Source of the DNA: an uncultured Rhodospirillales bacterium
GTDB taxonomy: Bacteria; Pseudomonadota; Alphaproteobacteria; Reyranellales; Reyranellaceae
Reading direction: 5' to 3'
Assembly (NCBI GenBank): GCA_945957125.1
Contig: CAMFJT010000020.1
Location: forward strand, 1 to 40,256
Length of the DNA stretch: 40,256 bases
This document shows, in pieces, positions 9,166 to 17,485 of this stretch (position 1 is its first letter; the number at the start of each line of letters is the position of its first letter). The translations under genes were made by a program, and so were the position numbers. The notes beneath the pieces are model-generated. The model was not told the origin of the DNA and made no database searches. It saw nothing but the letters and a program-made list of their open reading frames with translations.

Positions 9166-9638
9166 CACGGCCTTCTCCGCAGATCGAGCAGCGCCTGGAC
9201 CAGCACGAGGACGGCCAGCACGAGTGCTGCCACCTTGATGAGGAAGTAGCCGAAATTCAGCGTGTCGGGGAACCGCTCCAGTCCCAGCACCGAACGCTGC
9301 ACGGTCGGTCCCAGCGTCCAGACCATGAAGACGGCCCACGGCCCGACGCACAGCAGGCCGCCCCAGCGCGCGATCGCGCTCCGCACGGTCGCTGGATAGC
9401 CCTGCGCGATCGCATCGACCGCGAGATGCGCCCGTTCGCGCGTGGCGAAGCTGACGGCAAGGCTGACATAGAGCGCGAAGATCCATTGGCCGAGATCGTT
9501 GGCCTCGCGGCTGTAGGCGCGCGCGAGGTCGCGCAATGGCCATTGCAGGAACAGGATCAGCGCCACCGGCAGCACCAGCCAGCGGCCGGCCGCGATCAGC
9601 CTGCCTGTCGTCCGGTCGACGACGTCGAGCCAGCCCAT
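9165..9638 (-). CDS. TRAP transporter small permease (second locus)
   Basis: This DctQ-family membrane protein is 157 residues from the chosen start (MGWLDVVDRTTGRLIAAGRW). It has four hydrophobic helices and the typical polar segment SFATRERAHLAVDAIA following helix 2. An ATG nine codons upstream is possible, but the chosen ATG has a purine-rich GGGGGGAGCGGGA just before it and leaves room for a promoter in the divergent gap to the nucleotidyltransferase. It is coupled to the large permease through a 1-nt overlap. A dctP partner is missing from the window. Confidence 0.82.
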   Translation of the reverse strand: MGWLDVVDRTTGRLIAAGRWLVLPVALILFLQWPLRDLARAYSREANDLGQWIFALYVSLAVSFATRERAHLAVDAIAQGYPATVRSAIARWGGLLCVGPWAVFMVWTLGPTVQRSVLGLERFPDTLNFGYFLIKVAALVLAVLVLVQALLDLRRRP

Positions 9639-9679
9639 TCCCGCTCCCCCCGCGCGTGCCGCCATGTTACCGGTTCGCG

Positions 9680-10510
9680 ATGGGGGAGCCCAACGACGAT
9701 CTGCTGCTCGGCCGGCTGGTGGGCGCCCTGGGCGGCGTGCCGGGGGTCCGCGCGATCGTGCTGGGGGGCTCGCGGGCGCGCGGTGAGGCGACGGCGCGAT
9801 CGGACTACGACATCGGCCTGTACTACGAGCCGGAACAGCCGATCGACACCGCTCGGCTGGCCAAGGCCGCGATGCTGCTGCCCGGTGCTGCGTCCGCGTC
9901 GGTCACGGCGATCGGCGATTGGGGGCCGTGGATCAATGGCGGCGCCTGGCTGACGGTCGAGGGCACGCGGGTCGACCTGCTCTATCGCGATCTCGGCAAG
10001 GTGCGCGGCGCCATCGAGGCCTGCCACGCCGGGCGGATCGAGCGGGTCTACCAGCCGGGCCATCCGCATGGCTTCGTCTCGGCGATCTATATGGGCGAGG
10101 TGGCGCTCTGCCGGGTGCTGTGGGATCCGGAGAATGCGTTGGCCGAGCTGAAGCGGCGCTGCACGCCCTATCCGCCGGCCCTGGGCGAGGCTCTGATCCG
10201 CACGTTCTTCTGGGAGTCGCGCTTCGCGCTCGAGAACGCCGCCCATGGCCGGGGACGCGACGATCCGGCCTACGTGGCGGGCTGCGGCTTCCGCGCCGTC
10301 GCCTGCCTGTGCCAGACCTTGTTCGCGCTGAACGGCGTGTATCTCCTGAACGAGAAGGGCGCTGTCCTAGGGGTCGGGAAGCTCGCCCGCCACCCGGCCG
10401 GCTTCGCCCGGCGGGTCGGCGAAGCGATCGGCGCGGGTGCCGCAGGCCTGTCGATGCTGTCCGCGCTTGTGGATGAAACGGCCGATCTGCTCCCCGAGCG
10501 CGCATGTTAA
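9680..10510 (+). CDS. Nucleotidyltransferase domain protein
   Basis: This 276-residue protein belongs to the DNA-polymerase-beta-like nucleotidyltransferase superfamily. It carries the GGS signature (Gly29, Gly30, Ser31), the catalytic pair Asp42-x-Asp44 in SDYDIGLYY and the third carboxylate Asp99 in TRVDLLYRD, so the active site looks complete. The rest is helical, resembling the accessory domain of DUF4037/aminoglycoside-nucleotidyltransferase-like proteins. Such enzymes transfer NMP to a small molecule, RNA or protein; the acceptor here is unknown. The ATG follows a short divergent gap from the second TRAP locus. Its stop overlaps the mutS start by 7 nt, implying cotranscription and coupling. 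An antibiotic-resistance role is possible but not supported. Confidence 0.75.
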   Translation: MGEPNDDLLLGRLVGALGGVPGVRAIVLGGSRARGEATARSDYDIGLYYEPEQPIDTARLAKAAMLLPGAASASVTAIGDWGPWINGGAWLTVEGTRVDLLYRDLGKVRGAIEACHAGRIERVYQPGHPHGFVSAIYMGEVALCRVLWDPENALAELKRRCTPYPPALGEALIRTFFWESRFALENAAHGRGRDDPAYVAGCGFRAVACLCQTLFALNGVYLLNEKGAVLGVGKLARHPAGFARRVGEAIGAGAAGLSMLSALVDETADLLPERAC

Positions 10511-13212
10511 GCCAAGGCGTGCCCGACAGCGTTTCCCCGCCCGCGACTGCGGCTCCTATCCCGGCCGATGCCACGCCGATGATGCGCCAGTACCTGGCGA
10601 TCAAGGGCGCGCATCCCGACCATCTCGTCTTCTACCGCATGGGCGACTTCTACGAGCTGTTCTTCGAGGATGCCGTGAAGGCCTCCGCGGCGCTCGATAT
10701 CGCGCTCACCAAGCGCGGCCAGCATCTCGGCGAAGACATCAAGATGTGCGGCGTGCCGGTGCACAGCCACGAGGCCTACCTGTCGCGCCTGATCCGGCAG
10801 AGCTTCAAGGTCGCGGTCTGCGAGCAGGTCGAGGATCCGGCCGAAGCCAAGAAGCGCGGCGCCAAGTCGGTGGTCGAGCGCGCCGTGGTGCGGGTCATCA
10901 CACCAGGCACCCTGACCGAAGACTCTTTGCTCGATGCGCGCAGCCACAACTACCTCGCCGCGCTCTCCGAGGCGCAGGGCGACCTGGCGCTGGCCTGGCT
11001 CGACCTGTCGACGGCCGATTTTGCGACGCAGCCGCTCCTGCCTGGTCAGCTCGCCGCCGCGCTGGCACGGCTGGCGCCCGGAGAGTTGCTGGTGCCGGAC
11101 CGGCTGCTGGCGCGTGAGCCGCTCAAGGCCGCGCTGGAGGAGTGGAATTCCGTCCTGACGCCGCTGCCCTCGGCGCGGTTCGACAGCGACAATGCCCGCA
11201 AGCGCCTGCTGCAGGCTTTCAACGTCGCGGCGCTCGAGAGCTTCGGCGATTTCTCGCGCGCCGAGGTCGCGGCTTGCGGCGCGCTGCTCGACTATGTCGA
11301 GCTGACCCAGGCCGGCAAGCGCCCGGCGCTGGTGCCGCCGCGCCGCGAGCGCGCCGACGGGACGATGGAGATCGACCCGGCGACGCGGCGCAACCTCGAA
11401 CTGGTGAAGAGCCTCGATGGCCGTCGCGACGGCAGCCTGCTGGCCACCATCGATCGCACCCTGACCGGCCCGGGCGCGCGCCTGCTGGCCGAGCGTATCG
11501 CAGCACCTCTCACCGACCGTGCCGAGATCGAGCGCCGGCTCGACCTGGTGCAGCTCTTCGTCGAACGGCCCGCCGTGCGCGAGCGCGTGCGCGAGGCGCT
11601 GCGGCGCACGCCCGACATCGAGCGCGCCCTGCAGCGCCTGTCGGTCGGCCGTGGCGGCCCGCGCGACCTCGCCGCCCTGCGCGATGGTCTCGAGTCCGGC
11701 GAGGCCCTGGCCCAGTCGCTGCGTGCCGAGCCCGAGGCCCTGTTGCCGCCGCCGGCGCCGCTCGCCGAGATCGTGATGTGCTGCTCCGACCATGGTGCGA
11801 CCGTAGGGGCGCTGGCGGAGGCGCTGGCCGACGAGCCGCCGCTGCTGGTGCGCGACGGCGGCTTCGTGCGCCCGGGCTACCGGCCCGAACTCGACGAGCA
11901 GCGCACGCTGCGCGACGACAGCCGCAAGACCGTCGCGGGTCTCGAAGCGAAGTACCGGGCCGCGACCGGCGTGCCGTCGCTCAAGATCCGGCACAACAAC
12001 ATGATCGGCTACCATATCGAGGTGACGGCGATGCACGCCGACAAGCTCGACCTGGCGGCGCTGGGCTTCACGCGGCGGCAGTCGATGTCGAACGCGACGC
12101 GCTTCAGCACGGCGGAGCTGGCCGATCTCGAGACCCGCATCGGCCGCGCCGCCGACCAGGCGCTGGCGCTGGAACTCGCCGTGTTCGAGGAGCTGGTCGC
12201 CAAGGTCATGGCGGTTTCGGCGTCGATCGCGGCGGCCGGTCGGGCGCTGGCGTGGCTCGACGTCGCCTCGGCCCTGGCCGAGCTGGCGGCCAGCAGCAAC
12301 CATGTGCGGCCCGTGCTCACCGACGATCCGGCCTTCGCGATCGAGGGCGGCCGCCACCCCGTCGTCGAAGCCGCCCTCGCGCGCCAGAACGGCGCGGGCT
12401 TCGTGCCCAACGACTGCTACCTCGGCACCGATCGCCGGCTGTGGCTGCTCACCGGTCCCAACATGGCCGGCAAATCGACCTTCCTGCGCCAGAACGCCCT
12501 GATCGCCGTGATGGCCCAGGCCGGCGCCTTCGTGCCGGCCAAGGCCGCCACCATCGGCATCGTCGATCGCCTGTTCAGCCGGGTCGGCGCCGCCGACGAC
12601 CTGGCGCGCGGCCGCTCGACCTTCATGGTCGAGATGGTCGAGACCGCGGCGATCCTCAACCAGGCGACGGCGCGCAGCCTCGTCATCCTCGACGAGATCG
12701 GCCGCGGCACGGCGACTTTCGACGGCCTGTCGATCGCCTGGGCCGCGCTGGAGCACCTGCACGAGGTCAACCGCTGTCGCGCGCTGTTCGCCACGCACTA
12801 TCACGAGCTGGGCGCGCTCAAGGAGCGGCTGGGCGCGCTCGCGCCCTACACGATGCGCGTGAAGGAATGGCAGAATCAGGTCGTGTTCCTGCACGAGGTT
12901 GCGCCCGGCGCCGCCGACCGTTCCTACGGCATCCATGTCGCCCAGCTCGCGGGCCTGCCGGCCTCGGTCGTGGCGCGCGCCGAGCAGGTGCTGGCCGAGC
13001 TGGAGAAGGGCGAGCAGTCCGGCGCGGTGACGCGGCTCGCCGACGACCTGCCGCTGTTCGCCGCCGCGCCCGCGCGGCCCGCCGGCGGTGCGGTGAAGGC
13101 CAAGGAGTCCGAAGTCGAGAAGGCCCTTGCCCGCATCAACCCCGACGAGCTGACCCCGCGCCAGGCGCTCGACCTGCTCTACGAGCTGCGCCGCCTGCGC
13201 GACCCGGGCTGA
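10504..13212 (+). CDS. mutS: DNA mismatch repair protein MutS
   Basis: MutS binds mismatched bases and small loops after replication and recruits MutL. The 902-residue protein has every domain: mismatch-binding N-domain with the Phe-x-Glu motif (Phe49, Glu51 in GDFYELF), connector, lever and clamp region, and the ABC-type ATPase with Walker [10 protein letters not shown] (about 651-659), the [14 protein letters not shown] signature and Walker [12 protein letters not shown] (about 727-737), followed by a helix-turn-helix tail and a short dimerisation segment. The start overlaps the nucleotidyltransferase gene; ATGs at residues 26-27 would also preserve the core. It converges on the phosphatase gene with a 2-nt gap, leaving no dedicated terminator. 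Confidence 0.97.
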   Translation: MLSQGVPDSVSPPATAAPIPADATPMMRQYLAIKGAHPDHLVFYRMGDFYELFFEDAVKASAALDIALTKRGQHLGEDIKMCGVPVHSHEAYLSRLIRQSFKVAVCEQVEDPAEAKKRGAKSVVERAVVRVITPGTLTEDSLLDARSHNYLAALSEAQGDLALAWLDLSTADFATQPLLPGQLAAALARLAPGELLVPDRLLAREPLKAALEEWNSVLTPLPSARFDSDNARKRLLQAFNVAALESFGDFSRAEVAACGALLDYVELTQAGKRPALVPPRRERADGTMEIDPATRRNLELVKSLDGRRDGSLLATIDRTLTGPGARLLAERIAAPLTDRAEIERRLDLVQLFVERPAVRERVREALRRTPDIERALQRLSVGRGGPRDLAALRDGLESGEALAQSLRAEPEALLPPPAPLAEIVMCCSDHGATVGALAEALADEPPLLVRDGGFVRPGYRPELDEQRTLRDDSRKTVAGLEAKYRAATGVPSLKIRHNNMIGYHIEVTAMHADKLDLAALGFTRRQSMSNATRFSTAELADLETRIGRAADQALALELAVFEELVAKVMAVSASIAAAGRALAWLDVASALAELAASSNHVRPVLTDDPAFAIEGGRHPVVEAALARQNGAGFVPNDCYLGTDRRLWLLTGPNMAGKSTFLRQNALIAVMAQAGAFVPAKAATIGIVDRLFSRVGAADDLARGRSTFMVEMVETAAILNQATARSLVILDEIGRGTATFDGLSIAWAALEHLHEVNRCRALFATHYHELGALKERLGALAPYTMRVKEWQNQVVFLHEVAPGAADRSYGIHVAQLAGLPASVVARAEQVLAELEKGEQSGAVTRLADDLPLFAAAPARPAGGAVKAKESEVEKALARINPDELTPRQALDLLYELRRLRDPG

Positions 13213-13214
13213 GG

Positions 13215-14993
13215 CTATCGCCGAGCGTCGTGCGGCAGGCCGAGGGTGCGGCCGGGATAGCCGGCGGTGTCGAAATAGACGGTGGCATCGGCGCGCTGCG
13301 TGACCAGGACGGTGACGTTGCCGCGCGCGTCGGGCTCGGAGCGCAGGACGCTCGACTGCACCAGCGGCATGGGCCCGGTGCTGCCGGGCAGCGCCTCGGT
13401 CAGCACCCGGCCGACCAGCTTGCCCCTGTCGGCGCCCTTGAGGCCGAGCAGATGCGCGATCGTCCGGCCGAGATCGGCATTGCTCACCGGCGCGCTGCTC
13501 TCGGTCTTCTGGCGGAAGCTCGGGCCCGCCGCGCCCATGGCGTTGCGCGTGTCGGCGCGCGAGAAGCTGCCATGCATGCCCTGGCCCTGCTTGAGGCTGG
13601 TGTCGGCGACCGACACGCCGCAGGTCGTCGGATCGGCGCAGCCGGTCGAGAAGGAGCGGAAGTTCACGACGATCGCCGGCCGCGGCGTGACGGCCGCGCC
13701 CTCCAGCCCGATCGCCGACAAGGGCAGCGTGCCGGGAATACGGCCGAGCGCGTCGGCGACGAAGAGGCCGCTGGTGTAATCCTGCCCGGAAAGGAATTCG
13801 ACGATCCGCGCCGCCAGCGCCTTGTCGGGCGTCGGAAGGTAGATCAGGTTCGACCCGCCATTGCCGACCACCACGACCTTCGGCTGGGCCGGATCGTCGC
13901 CGAGCAGGCTGCCGTTGCGGCTGGGATAGGCGCCGGGCGCGACCGGCGCGTTGCGGGCGCTGGGGTCGTACAGTGTCATGCCCAGCGCCTGGGCGAGGTC
14001 GATCGCCACGAAGCCGGGCGGCACCTGGCCCTCCGGCACGCCCTTGTAGGTCTGGGTCGCGGAAGGGCTCGTGGCGCTTTCCTTGGAGATCGTCGAGAAG
14101 CCGTGATCCGAGGTCAGGATCACGTCGGTCGTGCCGTCGAGCCCCTGCTCCTTCAGGCCGTCGAGCAGGCGCGCCAGGCTGTCGTCGGCATTGCGGATCG
14201 CCGCCAGCGAGCTGGGGCCGTTGATGCCGGGCAGCAGCCGGTTCGGGCCGTCGGTCTGCCCGTGCTGCGAGGTGTCGGGATCGCGCGACCAGAACACCAT
14301 CAGGAACGGCTTGCCGCGTTCCTTGAACATCGGCAGCAGGACCCTGGTGGCGACGGCGGTGAGATAGGCCTGCTGCTCGATGTTGACGACCTTCGCGCGC
14401 GGCGTCTCGAGCGGCAGCTGCGCCGCCGTCAGCCGCTGCCTGACCTCGTCGGACAGCGGGATGCCGGCCGAATGGCCGGTCGCGTCGTCGAACACGATGG
14501 TGCCCGTGCCGGAGCGCTCGGTGTGGTCGAAGATCAAGGCCGGGCCGAGCTTGCCCAGCGCCGCGGTCGAGAAGCCCGCCGCGCGCGCCAGCTTGAGGAT
14601 CGTCTCCTCGTTCAGGAAATCGCCGAGCTTCTCGTTCACCTCGGCCAGCACCTTGTTGTTCTCGAGCGGCGCGATCGGGCTGTCGCCGACGGCTTTCAGC
14701 GGGAAGCCGACATAGATGTTGTTGGAGAAATCGCCGGTGTCGCCGAGATAGTGCCCGGTCGCCATCGCCGAGGCGTTGGCGGTGGTGAAGGTCGGAAACA
14801 GCGAATGGGTGTTGGTGAAGCGTACGCCGCGCTGCATCAGCGCCGTCATCGCCGGTGCGTTCTTCTCGTTCACCATGCCGGCCCGCAGCCCGTCGGCGAC
14901 GAACAGCACGACGTTGTTCGGCCGGCCCGGCGCCTGCTGTGCCAGCGCCGGAACGCTAAGGCATGCGACGATCGCGGCCAGTATCAGGCGCAT
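13215..14993 (-). CDS. Secreted alkaline-phosphatase-superfamily phosphodiesterase/phosphatase
   Basis: The 592-residue protein has a Sec signal peptide (MRLILAAIVACLSVPALAQQ) and an alkaline-phosphatase/nucleotide-pyrophosphatase fold. Metal and catalytic elements in order: Asp34 in LFVADGLRAG, the nucleophilic threonine in FPTFTTANASAMATGH (about 70-71), DPDTSQHGQ and TSDHGFS with paired Asp/His ligands, and a C-terminal histidine segment near GMHGSFSRADTRN. It probably hydrolyses phosphate mono- or diesters in the periplasm, such as extracellular nucleotides or phospholipid headgroups. The gene has its own upstream gap after the 15055-15081 hairpin. No phosphate-regulon box was recognised. 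Confidence 0.85.
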   Translation of the reverse strand: MRLILAAIVACLSVPALAQQAPGRPNNVVLFVADGLRAGMVNEKNAPAMTALMQRGVRFTNTHSLFPTFTTANASAMATGHYLGDTGDFSNNIYVGFPLKAVGDSPIAPLENNKVLAEVNEKLGDFLNEETILKLARAAGFSTAALGKLGPALIFDHTERSGTGTIVFDDATGHSAGIPLSDEVRQRLTAAQLPLETPRAKVVNIEQQAYLTAVATRVLLPMFKERGKPFLMVFWSRDPDTSQHGQTDGPNRLLPGINGPSSLAAIRNADDSLARLLDGLKEQGLDGTTDVILTSDHGFSTISKESATSPSATQTYKGVPEGQVPPGFVAIDLAQALGMTLYDPSARNAPVAPGAYPSRNGSLLGDDPAQPKVVVVGNGGSNLIYLPTPDKALAARIVEFLSGQDYTSGLFVADALGRIPGTLPLSAIGLEGAAVTPRPAIVVNFRSFSTGCADPTTCGVSVADTSLKQGQGMHGSFSRADTRNAMGAAGPSFRQKTESSAPVSNADLGRTIAHLLGLKGADRGKLVGRVLTEALPGSTGPMPLVQSSVLRSEPDARGNVTVLVTQRADATVYFDTAGYPGRTLGLPHDARR

Positions 14994-15054
14994 TCGGCCT
15001 CCCCTTGTTTTGGGAGCATCCTAGCAAGGGTCAGCCGCTGAGTATCATCCTCAC

Positions 15055-15081
15055 TGGACCGCGCGCAGGATGCGCGGTCCA
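15055..15081 (-). terminator. Perfect 10-bp hairpin terminator-like element
   Basis: TGGACCGCGC and GCGCGGTCCA form a perfect 10-bp stem with a 7-nt loop, 7 nt past the stop of the MetE-like gene and 61 nt upstream of the phosphatase start. It is well placed to end the heme-cluster transcript. The T-run of a classical intrinsic terminator is missing. Confidence 0.55.
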
Positions 15082-15088
15082 ATGACGA

Positions 15089-16105
15089 TTACAGGTTCCG
15101 GCGCGCCAGCGCGGCACCCTCGGCGAGGGAGCGGAGCTTGCCGTAGGCGGTGGCCAGCGTCATCGGCGCCATGCCGCAGTTGGTGCAGGCCTGGATGCGC
15201 TCGGGGTCGACGAACTGGCTCGCGAGCTTCAGCGTGGCGGCCACTTCCTCCGGCGTGTCGATGCGGTCGGAGGCGACGTCGATGGCGCCGACCAGCACCG
15301 TCTTGGTCTTGAGCAGCTTCATCAGCTCGGGCGGCACGTGGCTGTTGCGCACCTCGAGCGAGACCTGCTGGATCCTGCTGCGGTCGAGCGCGGGGAAGGT
15401 CTTCTCGTACTGCCGCCAGCTCTCGCCCAGCGTCTCCTTCCACTTGATGTTCGCCTCGATGCCGTAGCCGTAGCAGATGTGCACGGCGGTCTTGCATTTA
15501 AGTCCCTCGGCGGCCTTCTCCAGCGCCGGCACGCCCCACTCGACCGTCTCGTCGAGATAGACGTTGAAGGCGGGCTCGTCGAACTGCACGACATCGACGC
15601 CGAGCGCCTCGAGGTCCTTCGCCTCCTGGTTCAGGAGCTCGGCGAAGGCGAAGGCCATCTTCACGCGATCGCCGTAATAGCCGTCGGCCAGCGTGTCGAT
15701 CAGTGTCATCGGCCCGGGCAGGGTGAACTTGAGCTGGCGCGCGGTCGCGGCGCGCGCCACGCGCGCCTCCTTCTCGTGCACGAACTTGCGGCGCCGGAGC
15801 GCAGCGGTGACGGTCGGGCAGTCGGCATCGTAGCGGTTGTTGCGGATGCCCATGCGGATCTTCCGGTCGAAGTCGACGCCGTCGACCTCGGCCAGGAAGC
15901 CGTGCACGAAATGCTGCCGCGCCTGCTCGCCGTCGCTGACGATGTCGATGCCGGCCTCTTCCTGCCGCTTGATGGCGAGCGCGGTCGCGTCCTCCTTGGC
16001 CTCCTGCAACGGCGCGCCGGTGAGGGTCCACGGCGCCCACAGCACGTTCGGCGTGGCGAGCCACGACGGCTTGGGCAGGCTGCCAGCCAGGGTCGTCTCG
16101 AACAT
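15089..16105 (-). CDS. MetE C-domain-like methionine synthase II family methyltransferase
   Basis: This 338-residue protein is a stand-alone version of the catalytic C-terminal half of cobalamin-independent methionine synthase. Such short proteins transfer methyl groups to a thiol, sometimes from donors other than methyltetrahydrofolate polyglutamate. The zinc-ligand set is intact: His209 and Cys211 in AVHICYGYG, Glu251 in VSLEVRNS and Cys310 in CTNCGM. VVQFDEPAF (about 172-180) is the substrate-binding segment. The ATG directly abuts the hemY stop (TAG then ATG), so the two are cotranscribed. True methionine synthase activity would need a folate-binding N-half or another donor, so the substrate pair stays open. 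Confidence 0.87.
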   Translation of the reverse strand: MFETTLAGSLPKPSWLATPNVLWAPWTLTGAPLQEAKEDATALAIKRQEEAGIDIVSDGEQARQHFVHGFLAEVDGVDFDRKIRMGIRNNRYDADCPTVTAALRRRKFVHEKEARVARAATARQLKFTLPGPMTLIDTLADGYYGDRVKMAFAFAELLNQEAKDLEALGVDVVQFDEPAFNVYLDETVEWGVPALEKAAEGLKCKTAVHICYGYGIEANIKWKETLGESWRQYEKTFPALDRSRIQQVSLEVRNSHVPPELMKLLKTKTVLVGAIDVASDRIDTPEEVAATLKLASQFVDPERIQACTNCGMAPMTLATAYGKLRSLAEGAALARRNL

Positions 16106-17479
16106 CTATCCCCCCGATACGGTGTTCATTGCCGTCATGCCGATGGCCGGCCTGGGCGCGCTGCCGGGCGGCAGGATCTGGCCGTAGGTGCCCGGCGCGC
16201 GCCAGTGCAGCGTGCCGAACGCGCCGCAGCTTTCGCAGACAGAATGCCAGGCCTCGTGATGCGCGCCGCACGCCGTGCAGCGCCATGCCTTGTCGGCCGG
16301 TGCTTCGGCGGCGCGTGCCAGCCAGTCGCGCACCTTGGCCGGGTCGGCGGCCGCGCGCTCCTCGAGCTCGGCCATCATGCGGCAGACGCGGACCGGCGGG
16401 TTGCTGCCGCCGGCGGCCTCCAGATGCCGCCGCGCCTCGCCCCACAGACCGGCTTCGAGAGTGGCCTGGGCGAGCGCCAGATGGCTCTCCATGTCGTCGG
16501 GCTTGCGCGCGGCGAGCCGCTGCATTACGCTGACCCGCTTCAGCGGATCGCTTTCTCCCGATGCCTCGAGATAGAGGGCGGCGAGATCGGGATGCGGCGC
16601 CAGCGTCCAGCCGCGCTCCAGCGTCTTCGTCGCGCGCTTGCGATCGCCCGCCTTGATCTGCAGCGCCGCCAGCCGGCTGGTCACGGCGATGCGCTCGGGG
16701 GCAAGGCCGAAGGCCTCGCGTGCGAGGCCGAGCGCGTCGGCGTCGTGGCCGTCATGCTCGGCGGCACGGCTGCGCTCGACCAGCAGCAGGGCGCGCAAGG
16801 TGCGGCCGCGGTCGGCGCTCACCACCTTGCGGCGCATGCCGGCATCCAGCGTATCCTGCGCGGCGTGCCACTGGCGGAGCTGCGCCTGCATGTCGAACAG
16901 CGAATGCACGACCCACGGCGTCTGCGGCTTGAGCGCGAAGGCGCGCTCGGCATAGTCGAGCGCCTGCGCCTGGTTGCCGTCGCGCAGCGACTGGGCGATC
17001 AGCCCGCGCAGGCCGAGGAAGGCCATCTGCTCGTCCTCGAGCATCGCCTTGAAAGCGCGGTTGGCGCCGTCGCGGTCGCCGTTGAGCTGGGCGGCCTGCG
17101 CTGACAGCAGCAGGGTGAGGGCGGGCTCCGAGAGAAGCTGCTCGGCCTTGCGCGCGTGGCGCTGCGCCTCGGCGCCGTCGCCGGCGGCGACCGCGGCGAG
17201 CCCCTGTGTCAGCTCGCGATAGCCGCGCCGTCGCCGGCTCTCGCCCCAACCTTCGAGGAAGGCGCCCGGCGCGCCGACGATCCAGCGATAGAGCAGCCAC
17301 AGCGCCACGCCGAGCAGGATGAGGAAGACGACCCCGACCAGCAGCACGCCGACGCTGGTGTCGAGCCGCCAGCCGCGCCATTCGACGATGACGTTGCCCG
17401 GCCGTTCGGCGAGCCACACCGCGCCCAGCATCGCGACCGCGGCGACGGCGAACCAGATCAGCGTACGCAGCATGGTCAT
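16106..17479 (-). CDS. hemY: HemY-type TPR membrane protein with C-terminal zinc ribbon
   Basis: The 457-residue protein belongs to the proteobacterial HemY family (HemY_N plus TPR repeats), found in heme-biosynthesis operons and thought to organise the pathway at the inner membrane; it is not protoporphyrinogen oxidase. Two N-terminal helices (about 4-24 and 42-66) precede a long tetratricopeptide-like alpha-helical region facing the periplasm or cytoplasm. The extreme C-terminus carries a Cys4 zinc ribbon: Cys401, Cys404, Cys415 and Cys418. Start ATG lies 6 nt after the hemD/mitofilin stop, and a second ATG two codons on is an alternative. The gene is the middle member of a three-gene unit ending in the MetE-like gene. 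Confidence 0.9.
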   Translation of the reverse strand: MTMLRTLIWFAVAAVAMLGAVWLAERPGNVIVEWRGWRLDTSVGVLLVGVVFLILLGVALWLLYRWIVGAPGAFLEGWGESRRRRGYRELTQGLAAVAAGDGAEAQRHARKAEQLLSEPALTLLLSAQAAQLNGDRDGANRAFKAMLEDEQMAFLGLRGLIAQSLRDGNQAQALDYAERAFALKPQTPWVVHSLFDMQAQLRQWHAAQDTLDAGMRRKVVSADRGRTLRALLLVERSRAAEHDGHDADALGLAREAFGLAPERIAVTSRLAALQIKAGDRKRATKTLERGWTLAPHPDLAALYLEASGESDPLKRVSVMQRLAARKPDDMESHLALAQATLEAGLWGEARRHLEAAGGSNPPVRVCRMMAELEERAAADPAKVRDWLARAAEAPADKAWRCTACGAHHEAWHSVCESCGAFGTLHWRAPGTYGQILPPGSAPRPAIGMTAMNTVSGG

Positions 17480-17485
17480 GGTGGG

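Noticed and set aside
9680-10510. Aminoglycoside nucleotidyltransferase resistance gene or MNT-HEPN toxin system
   Set aside because: The catalytic core fits many nucleotidyltransferase families, no HEPN partner is adjacent, and the neighbour is mutS.
11142-15041. A plus-strand open frame of about 1300 codons across mutS and the phosphatase gene
   Set aside because: It is a +1/antisense shadow of two clear genes, with no ribosome site and biased low-complexity composition.
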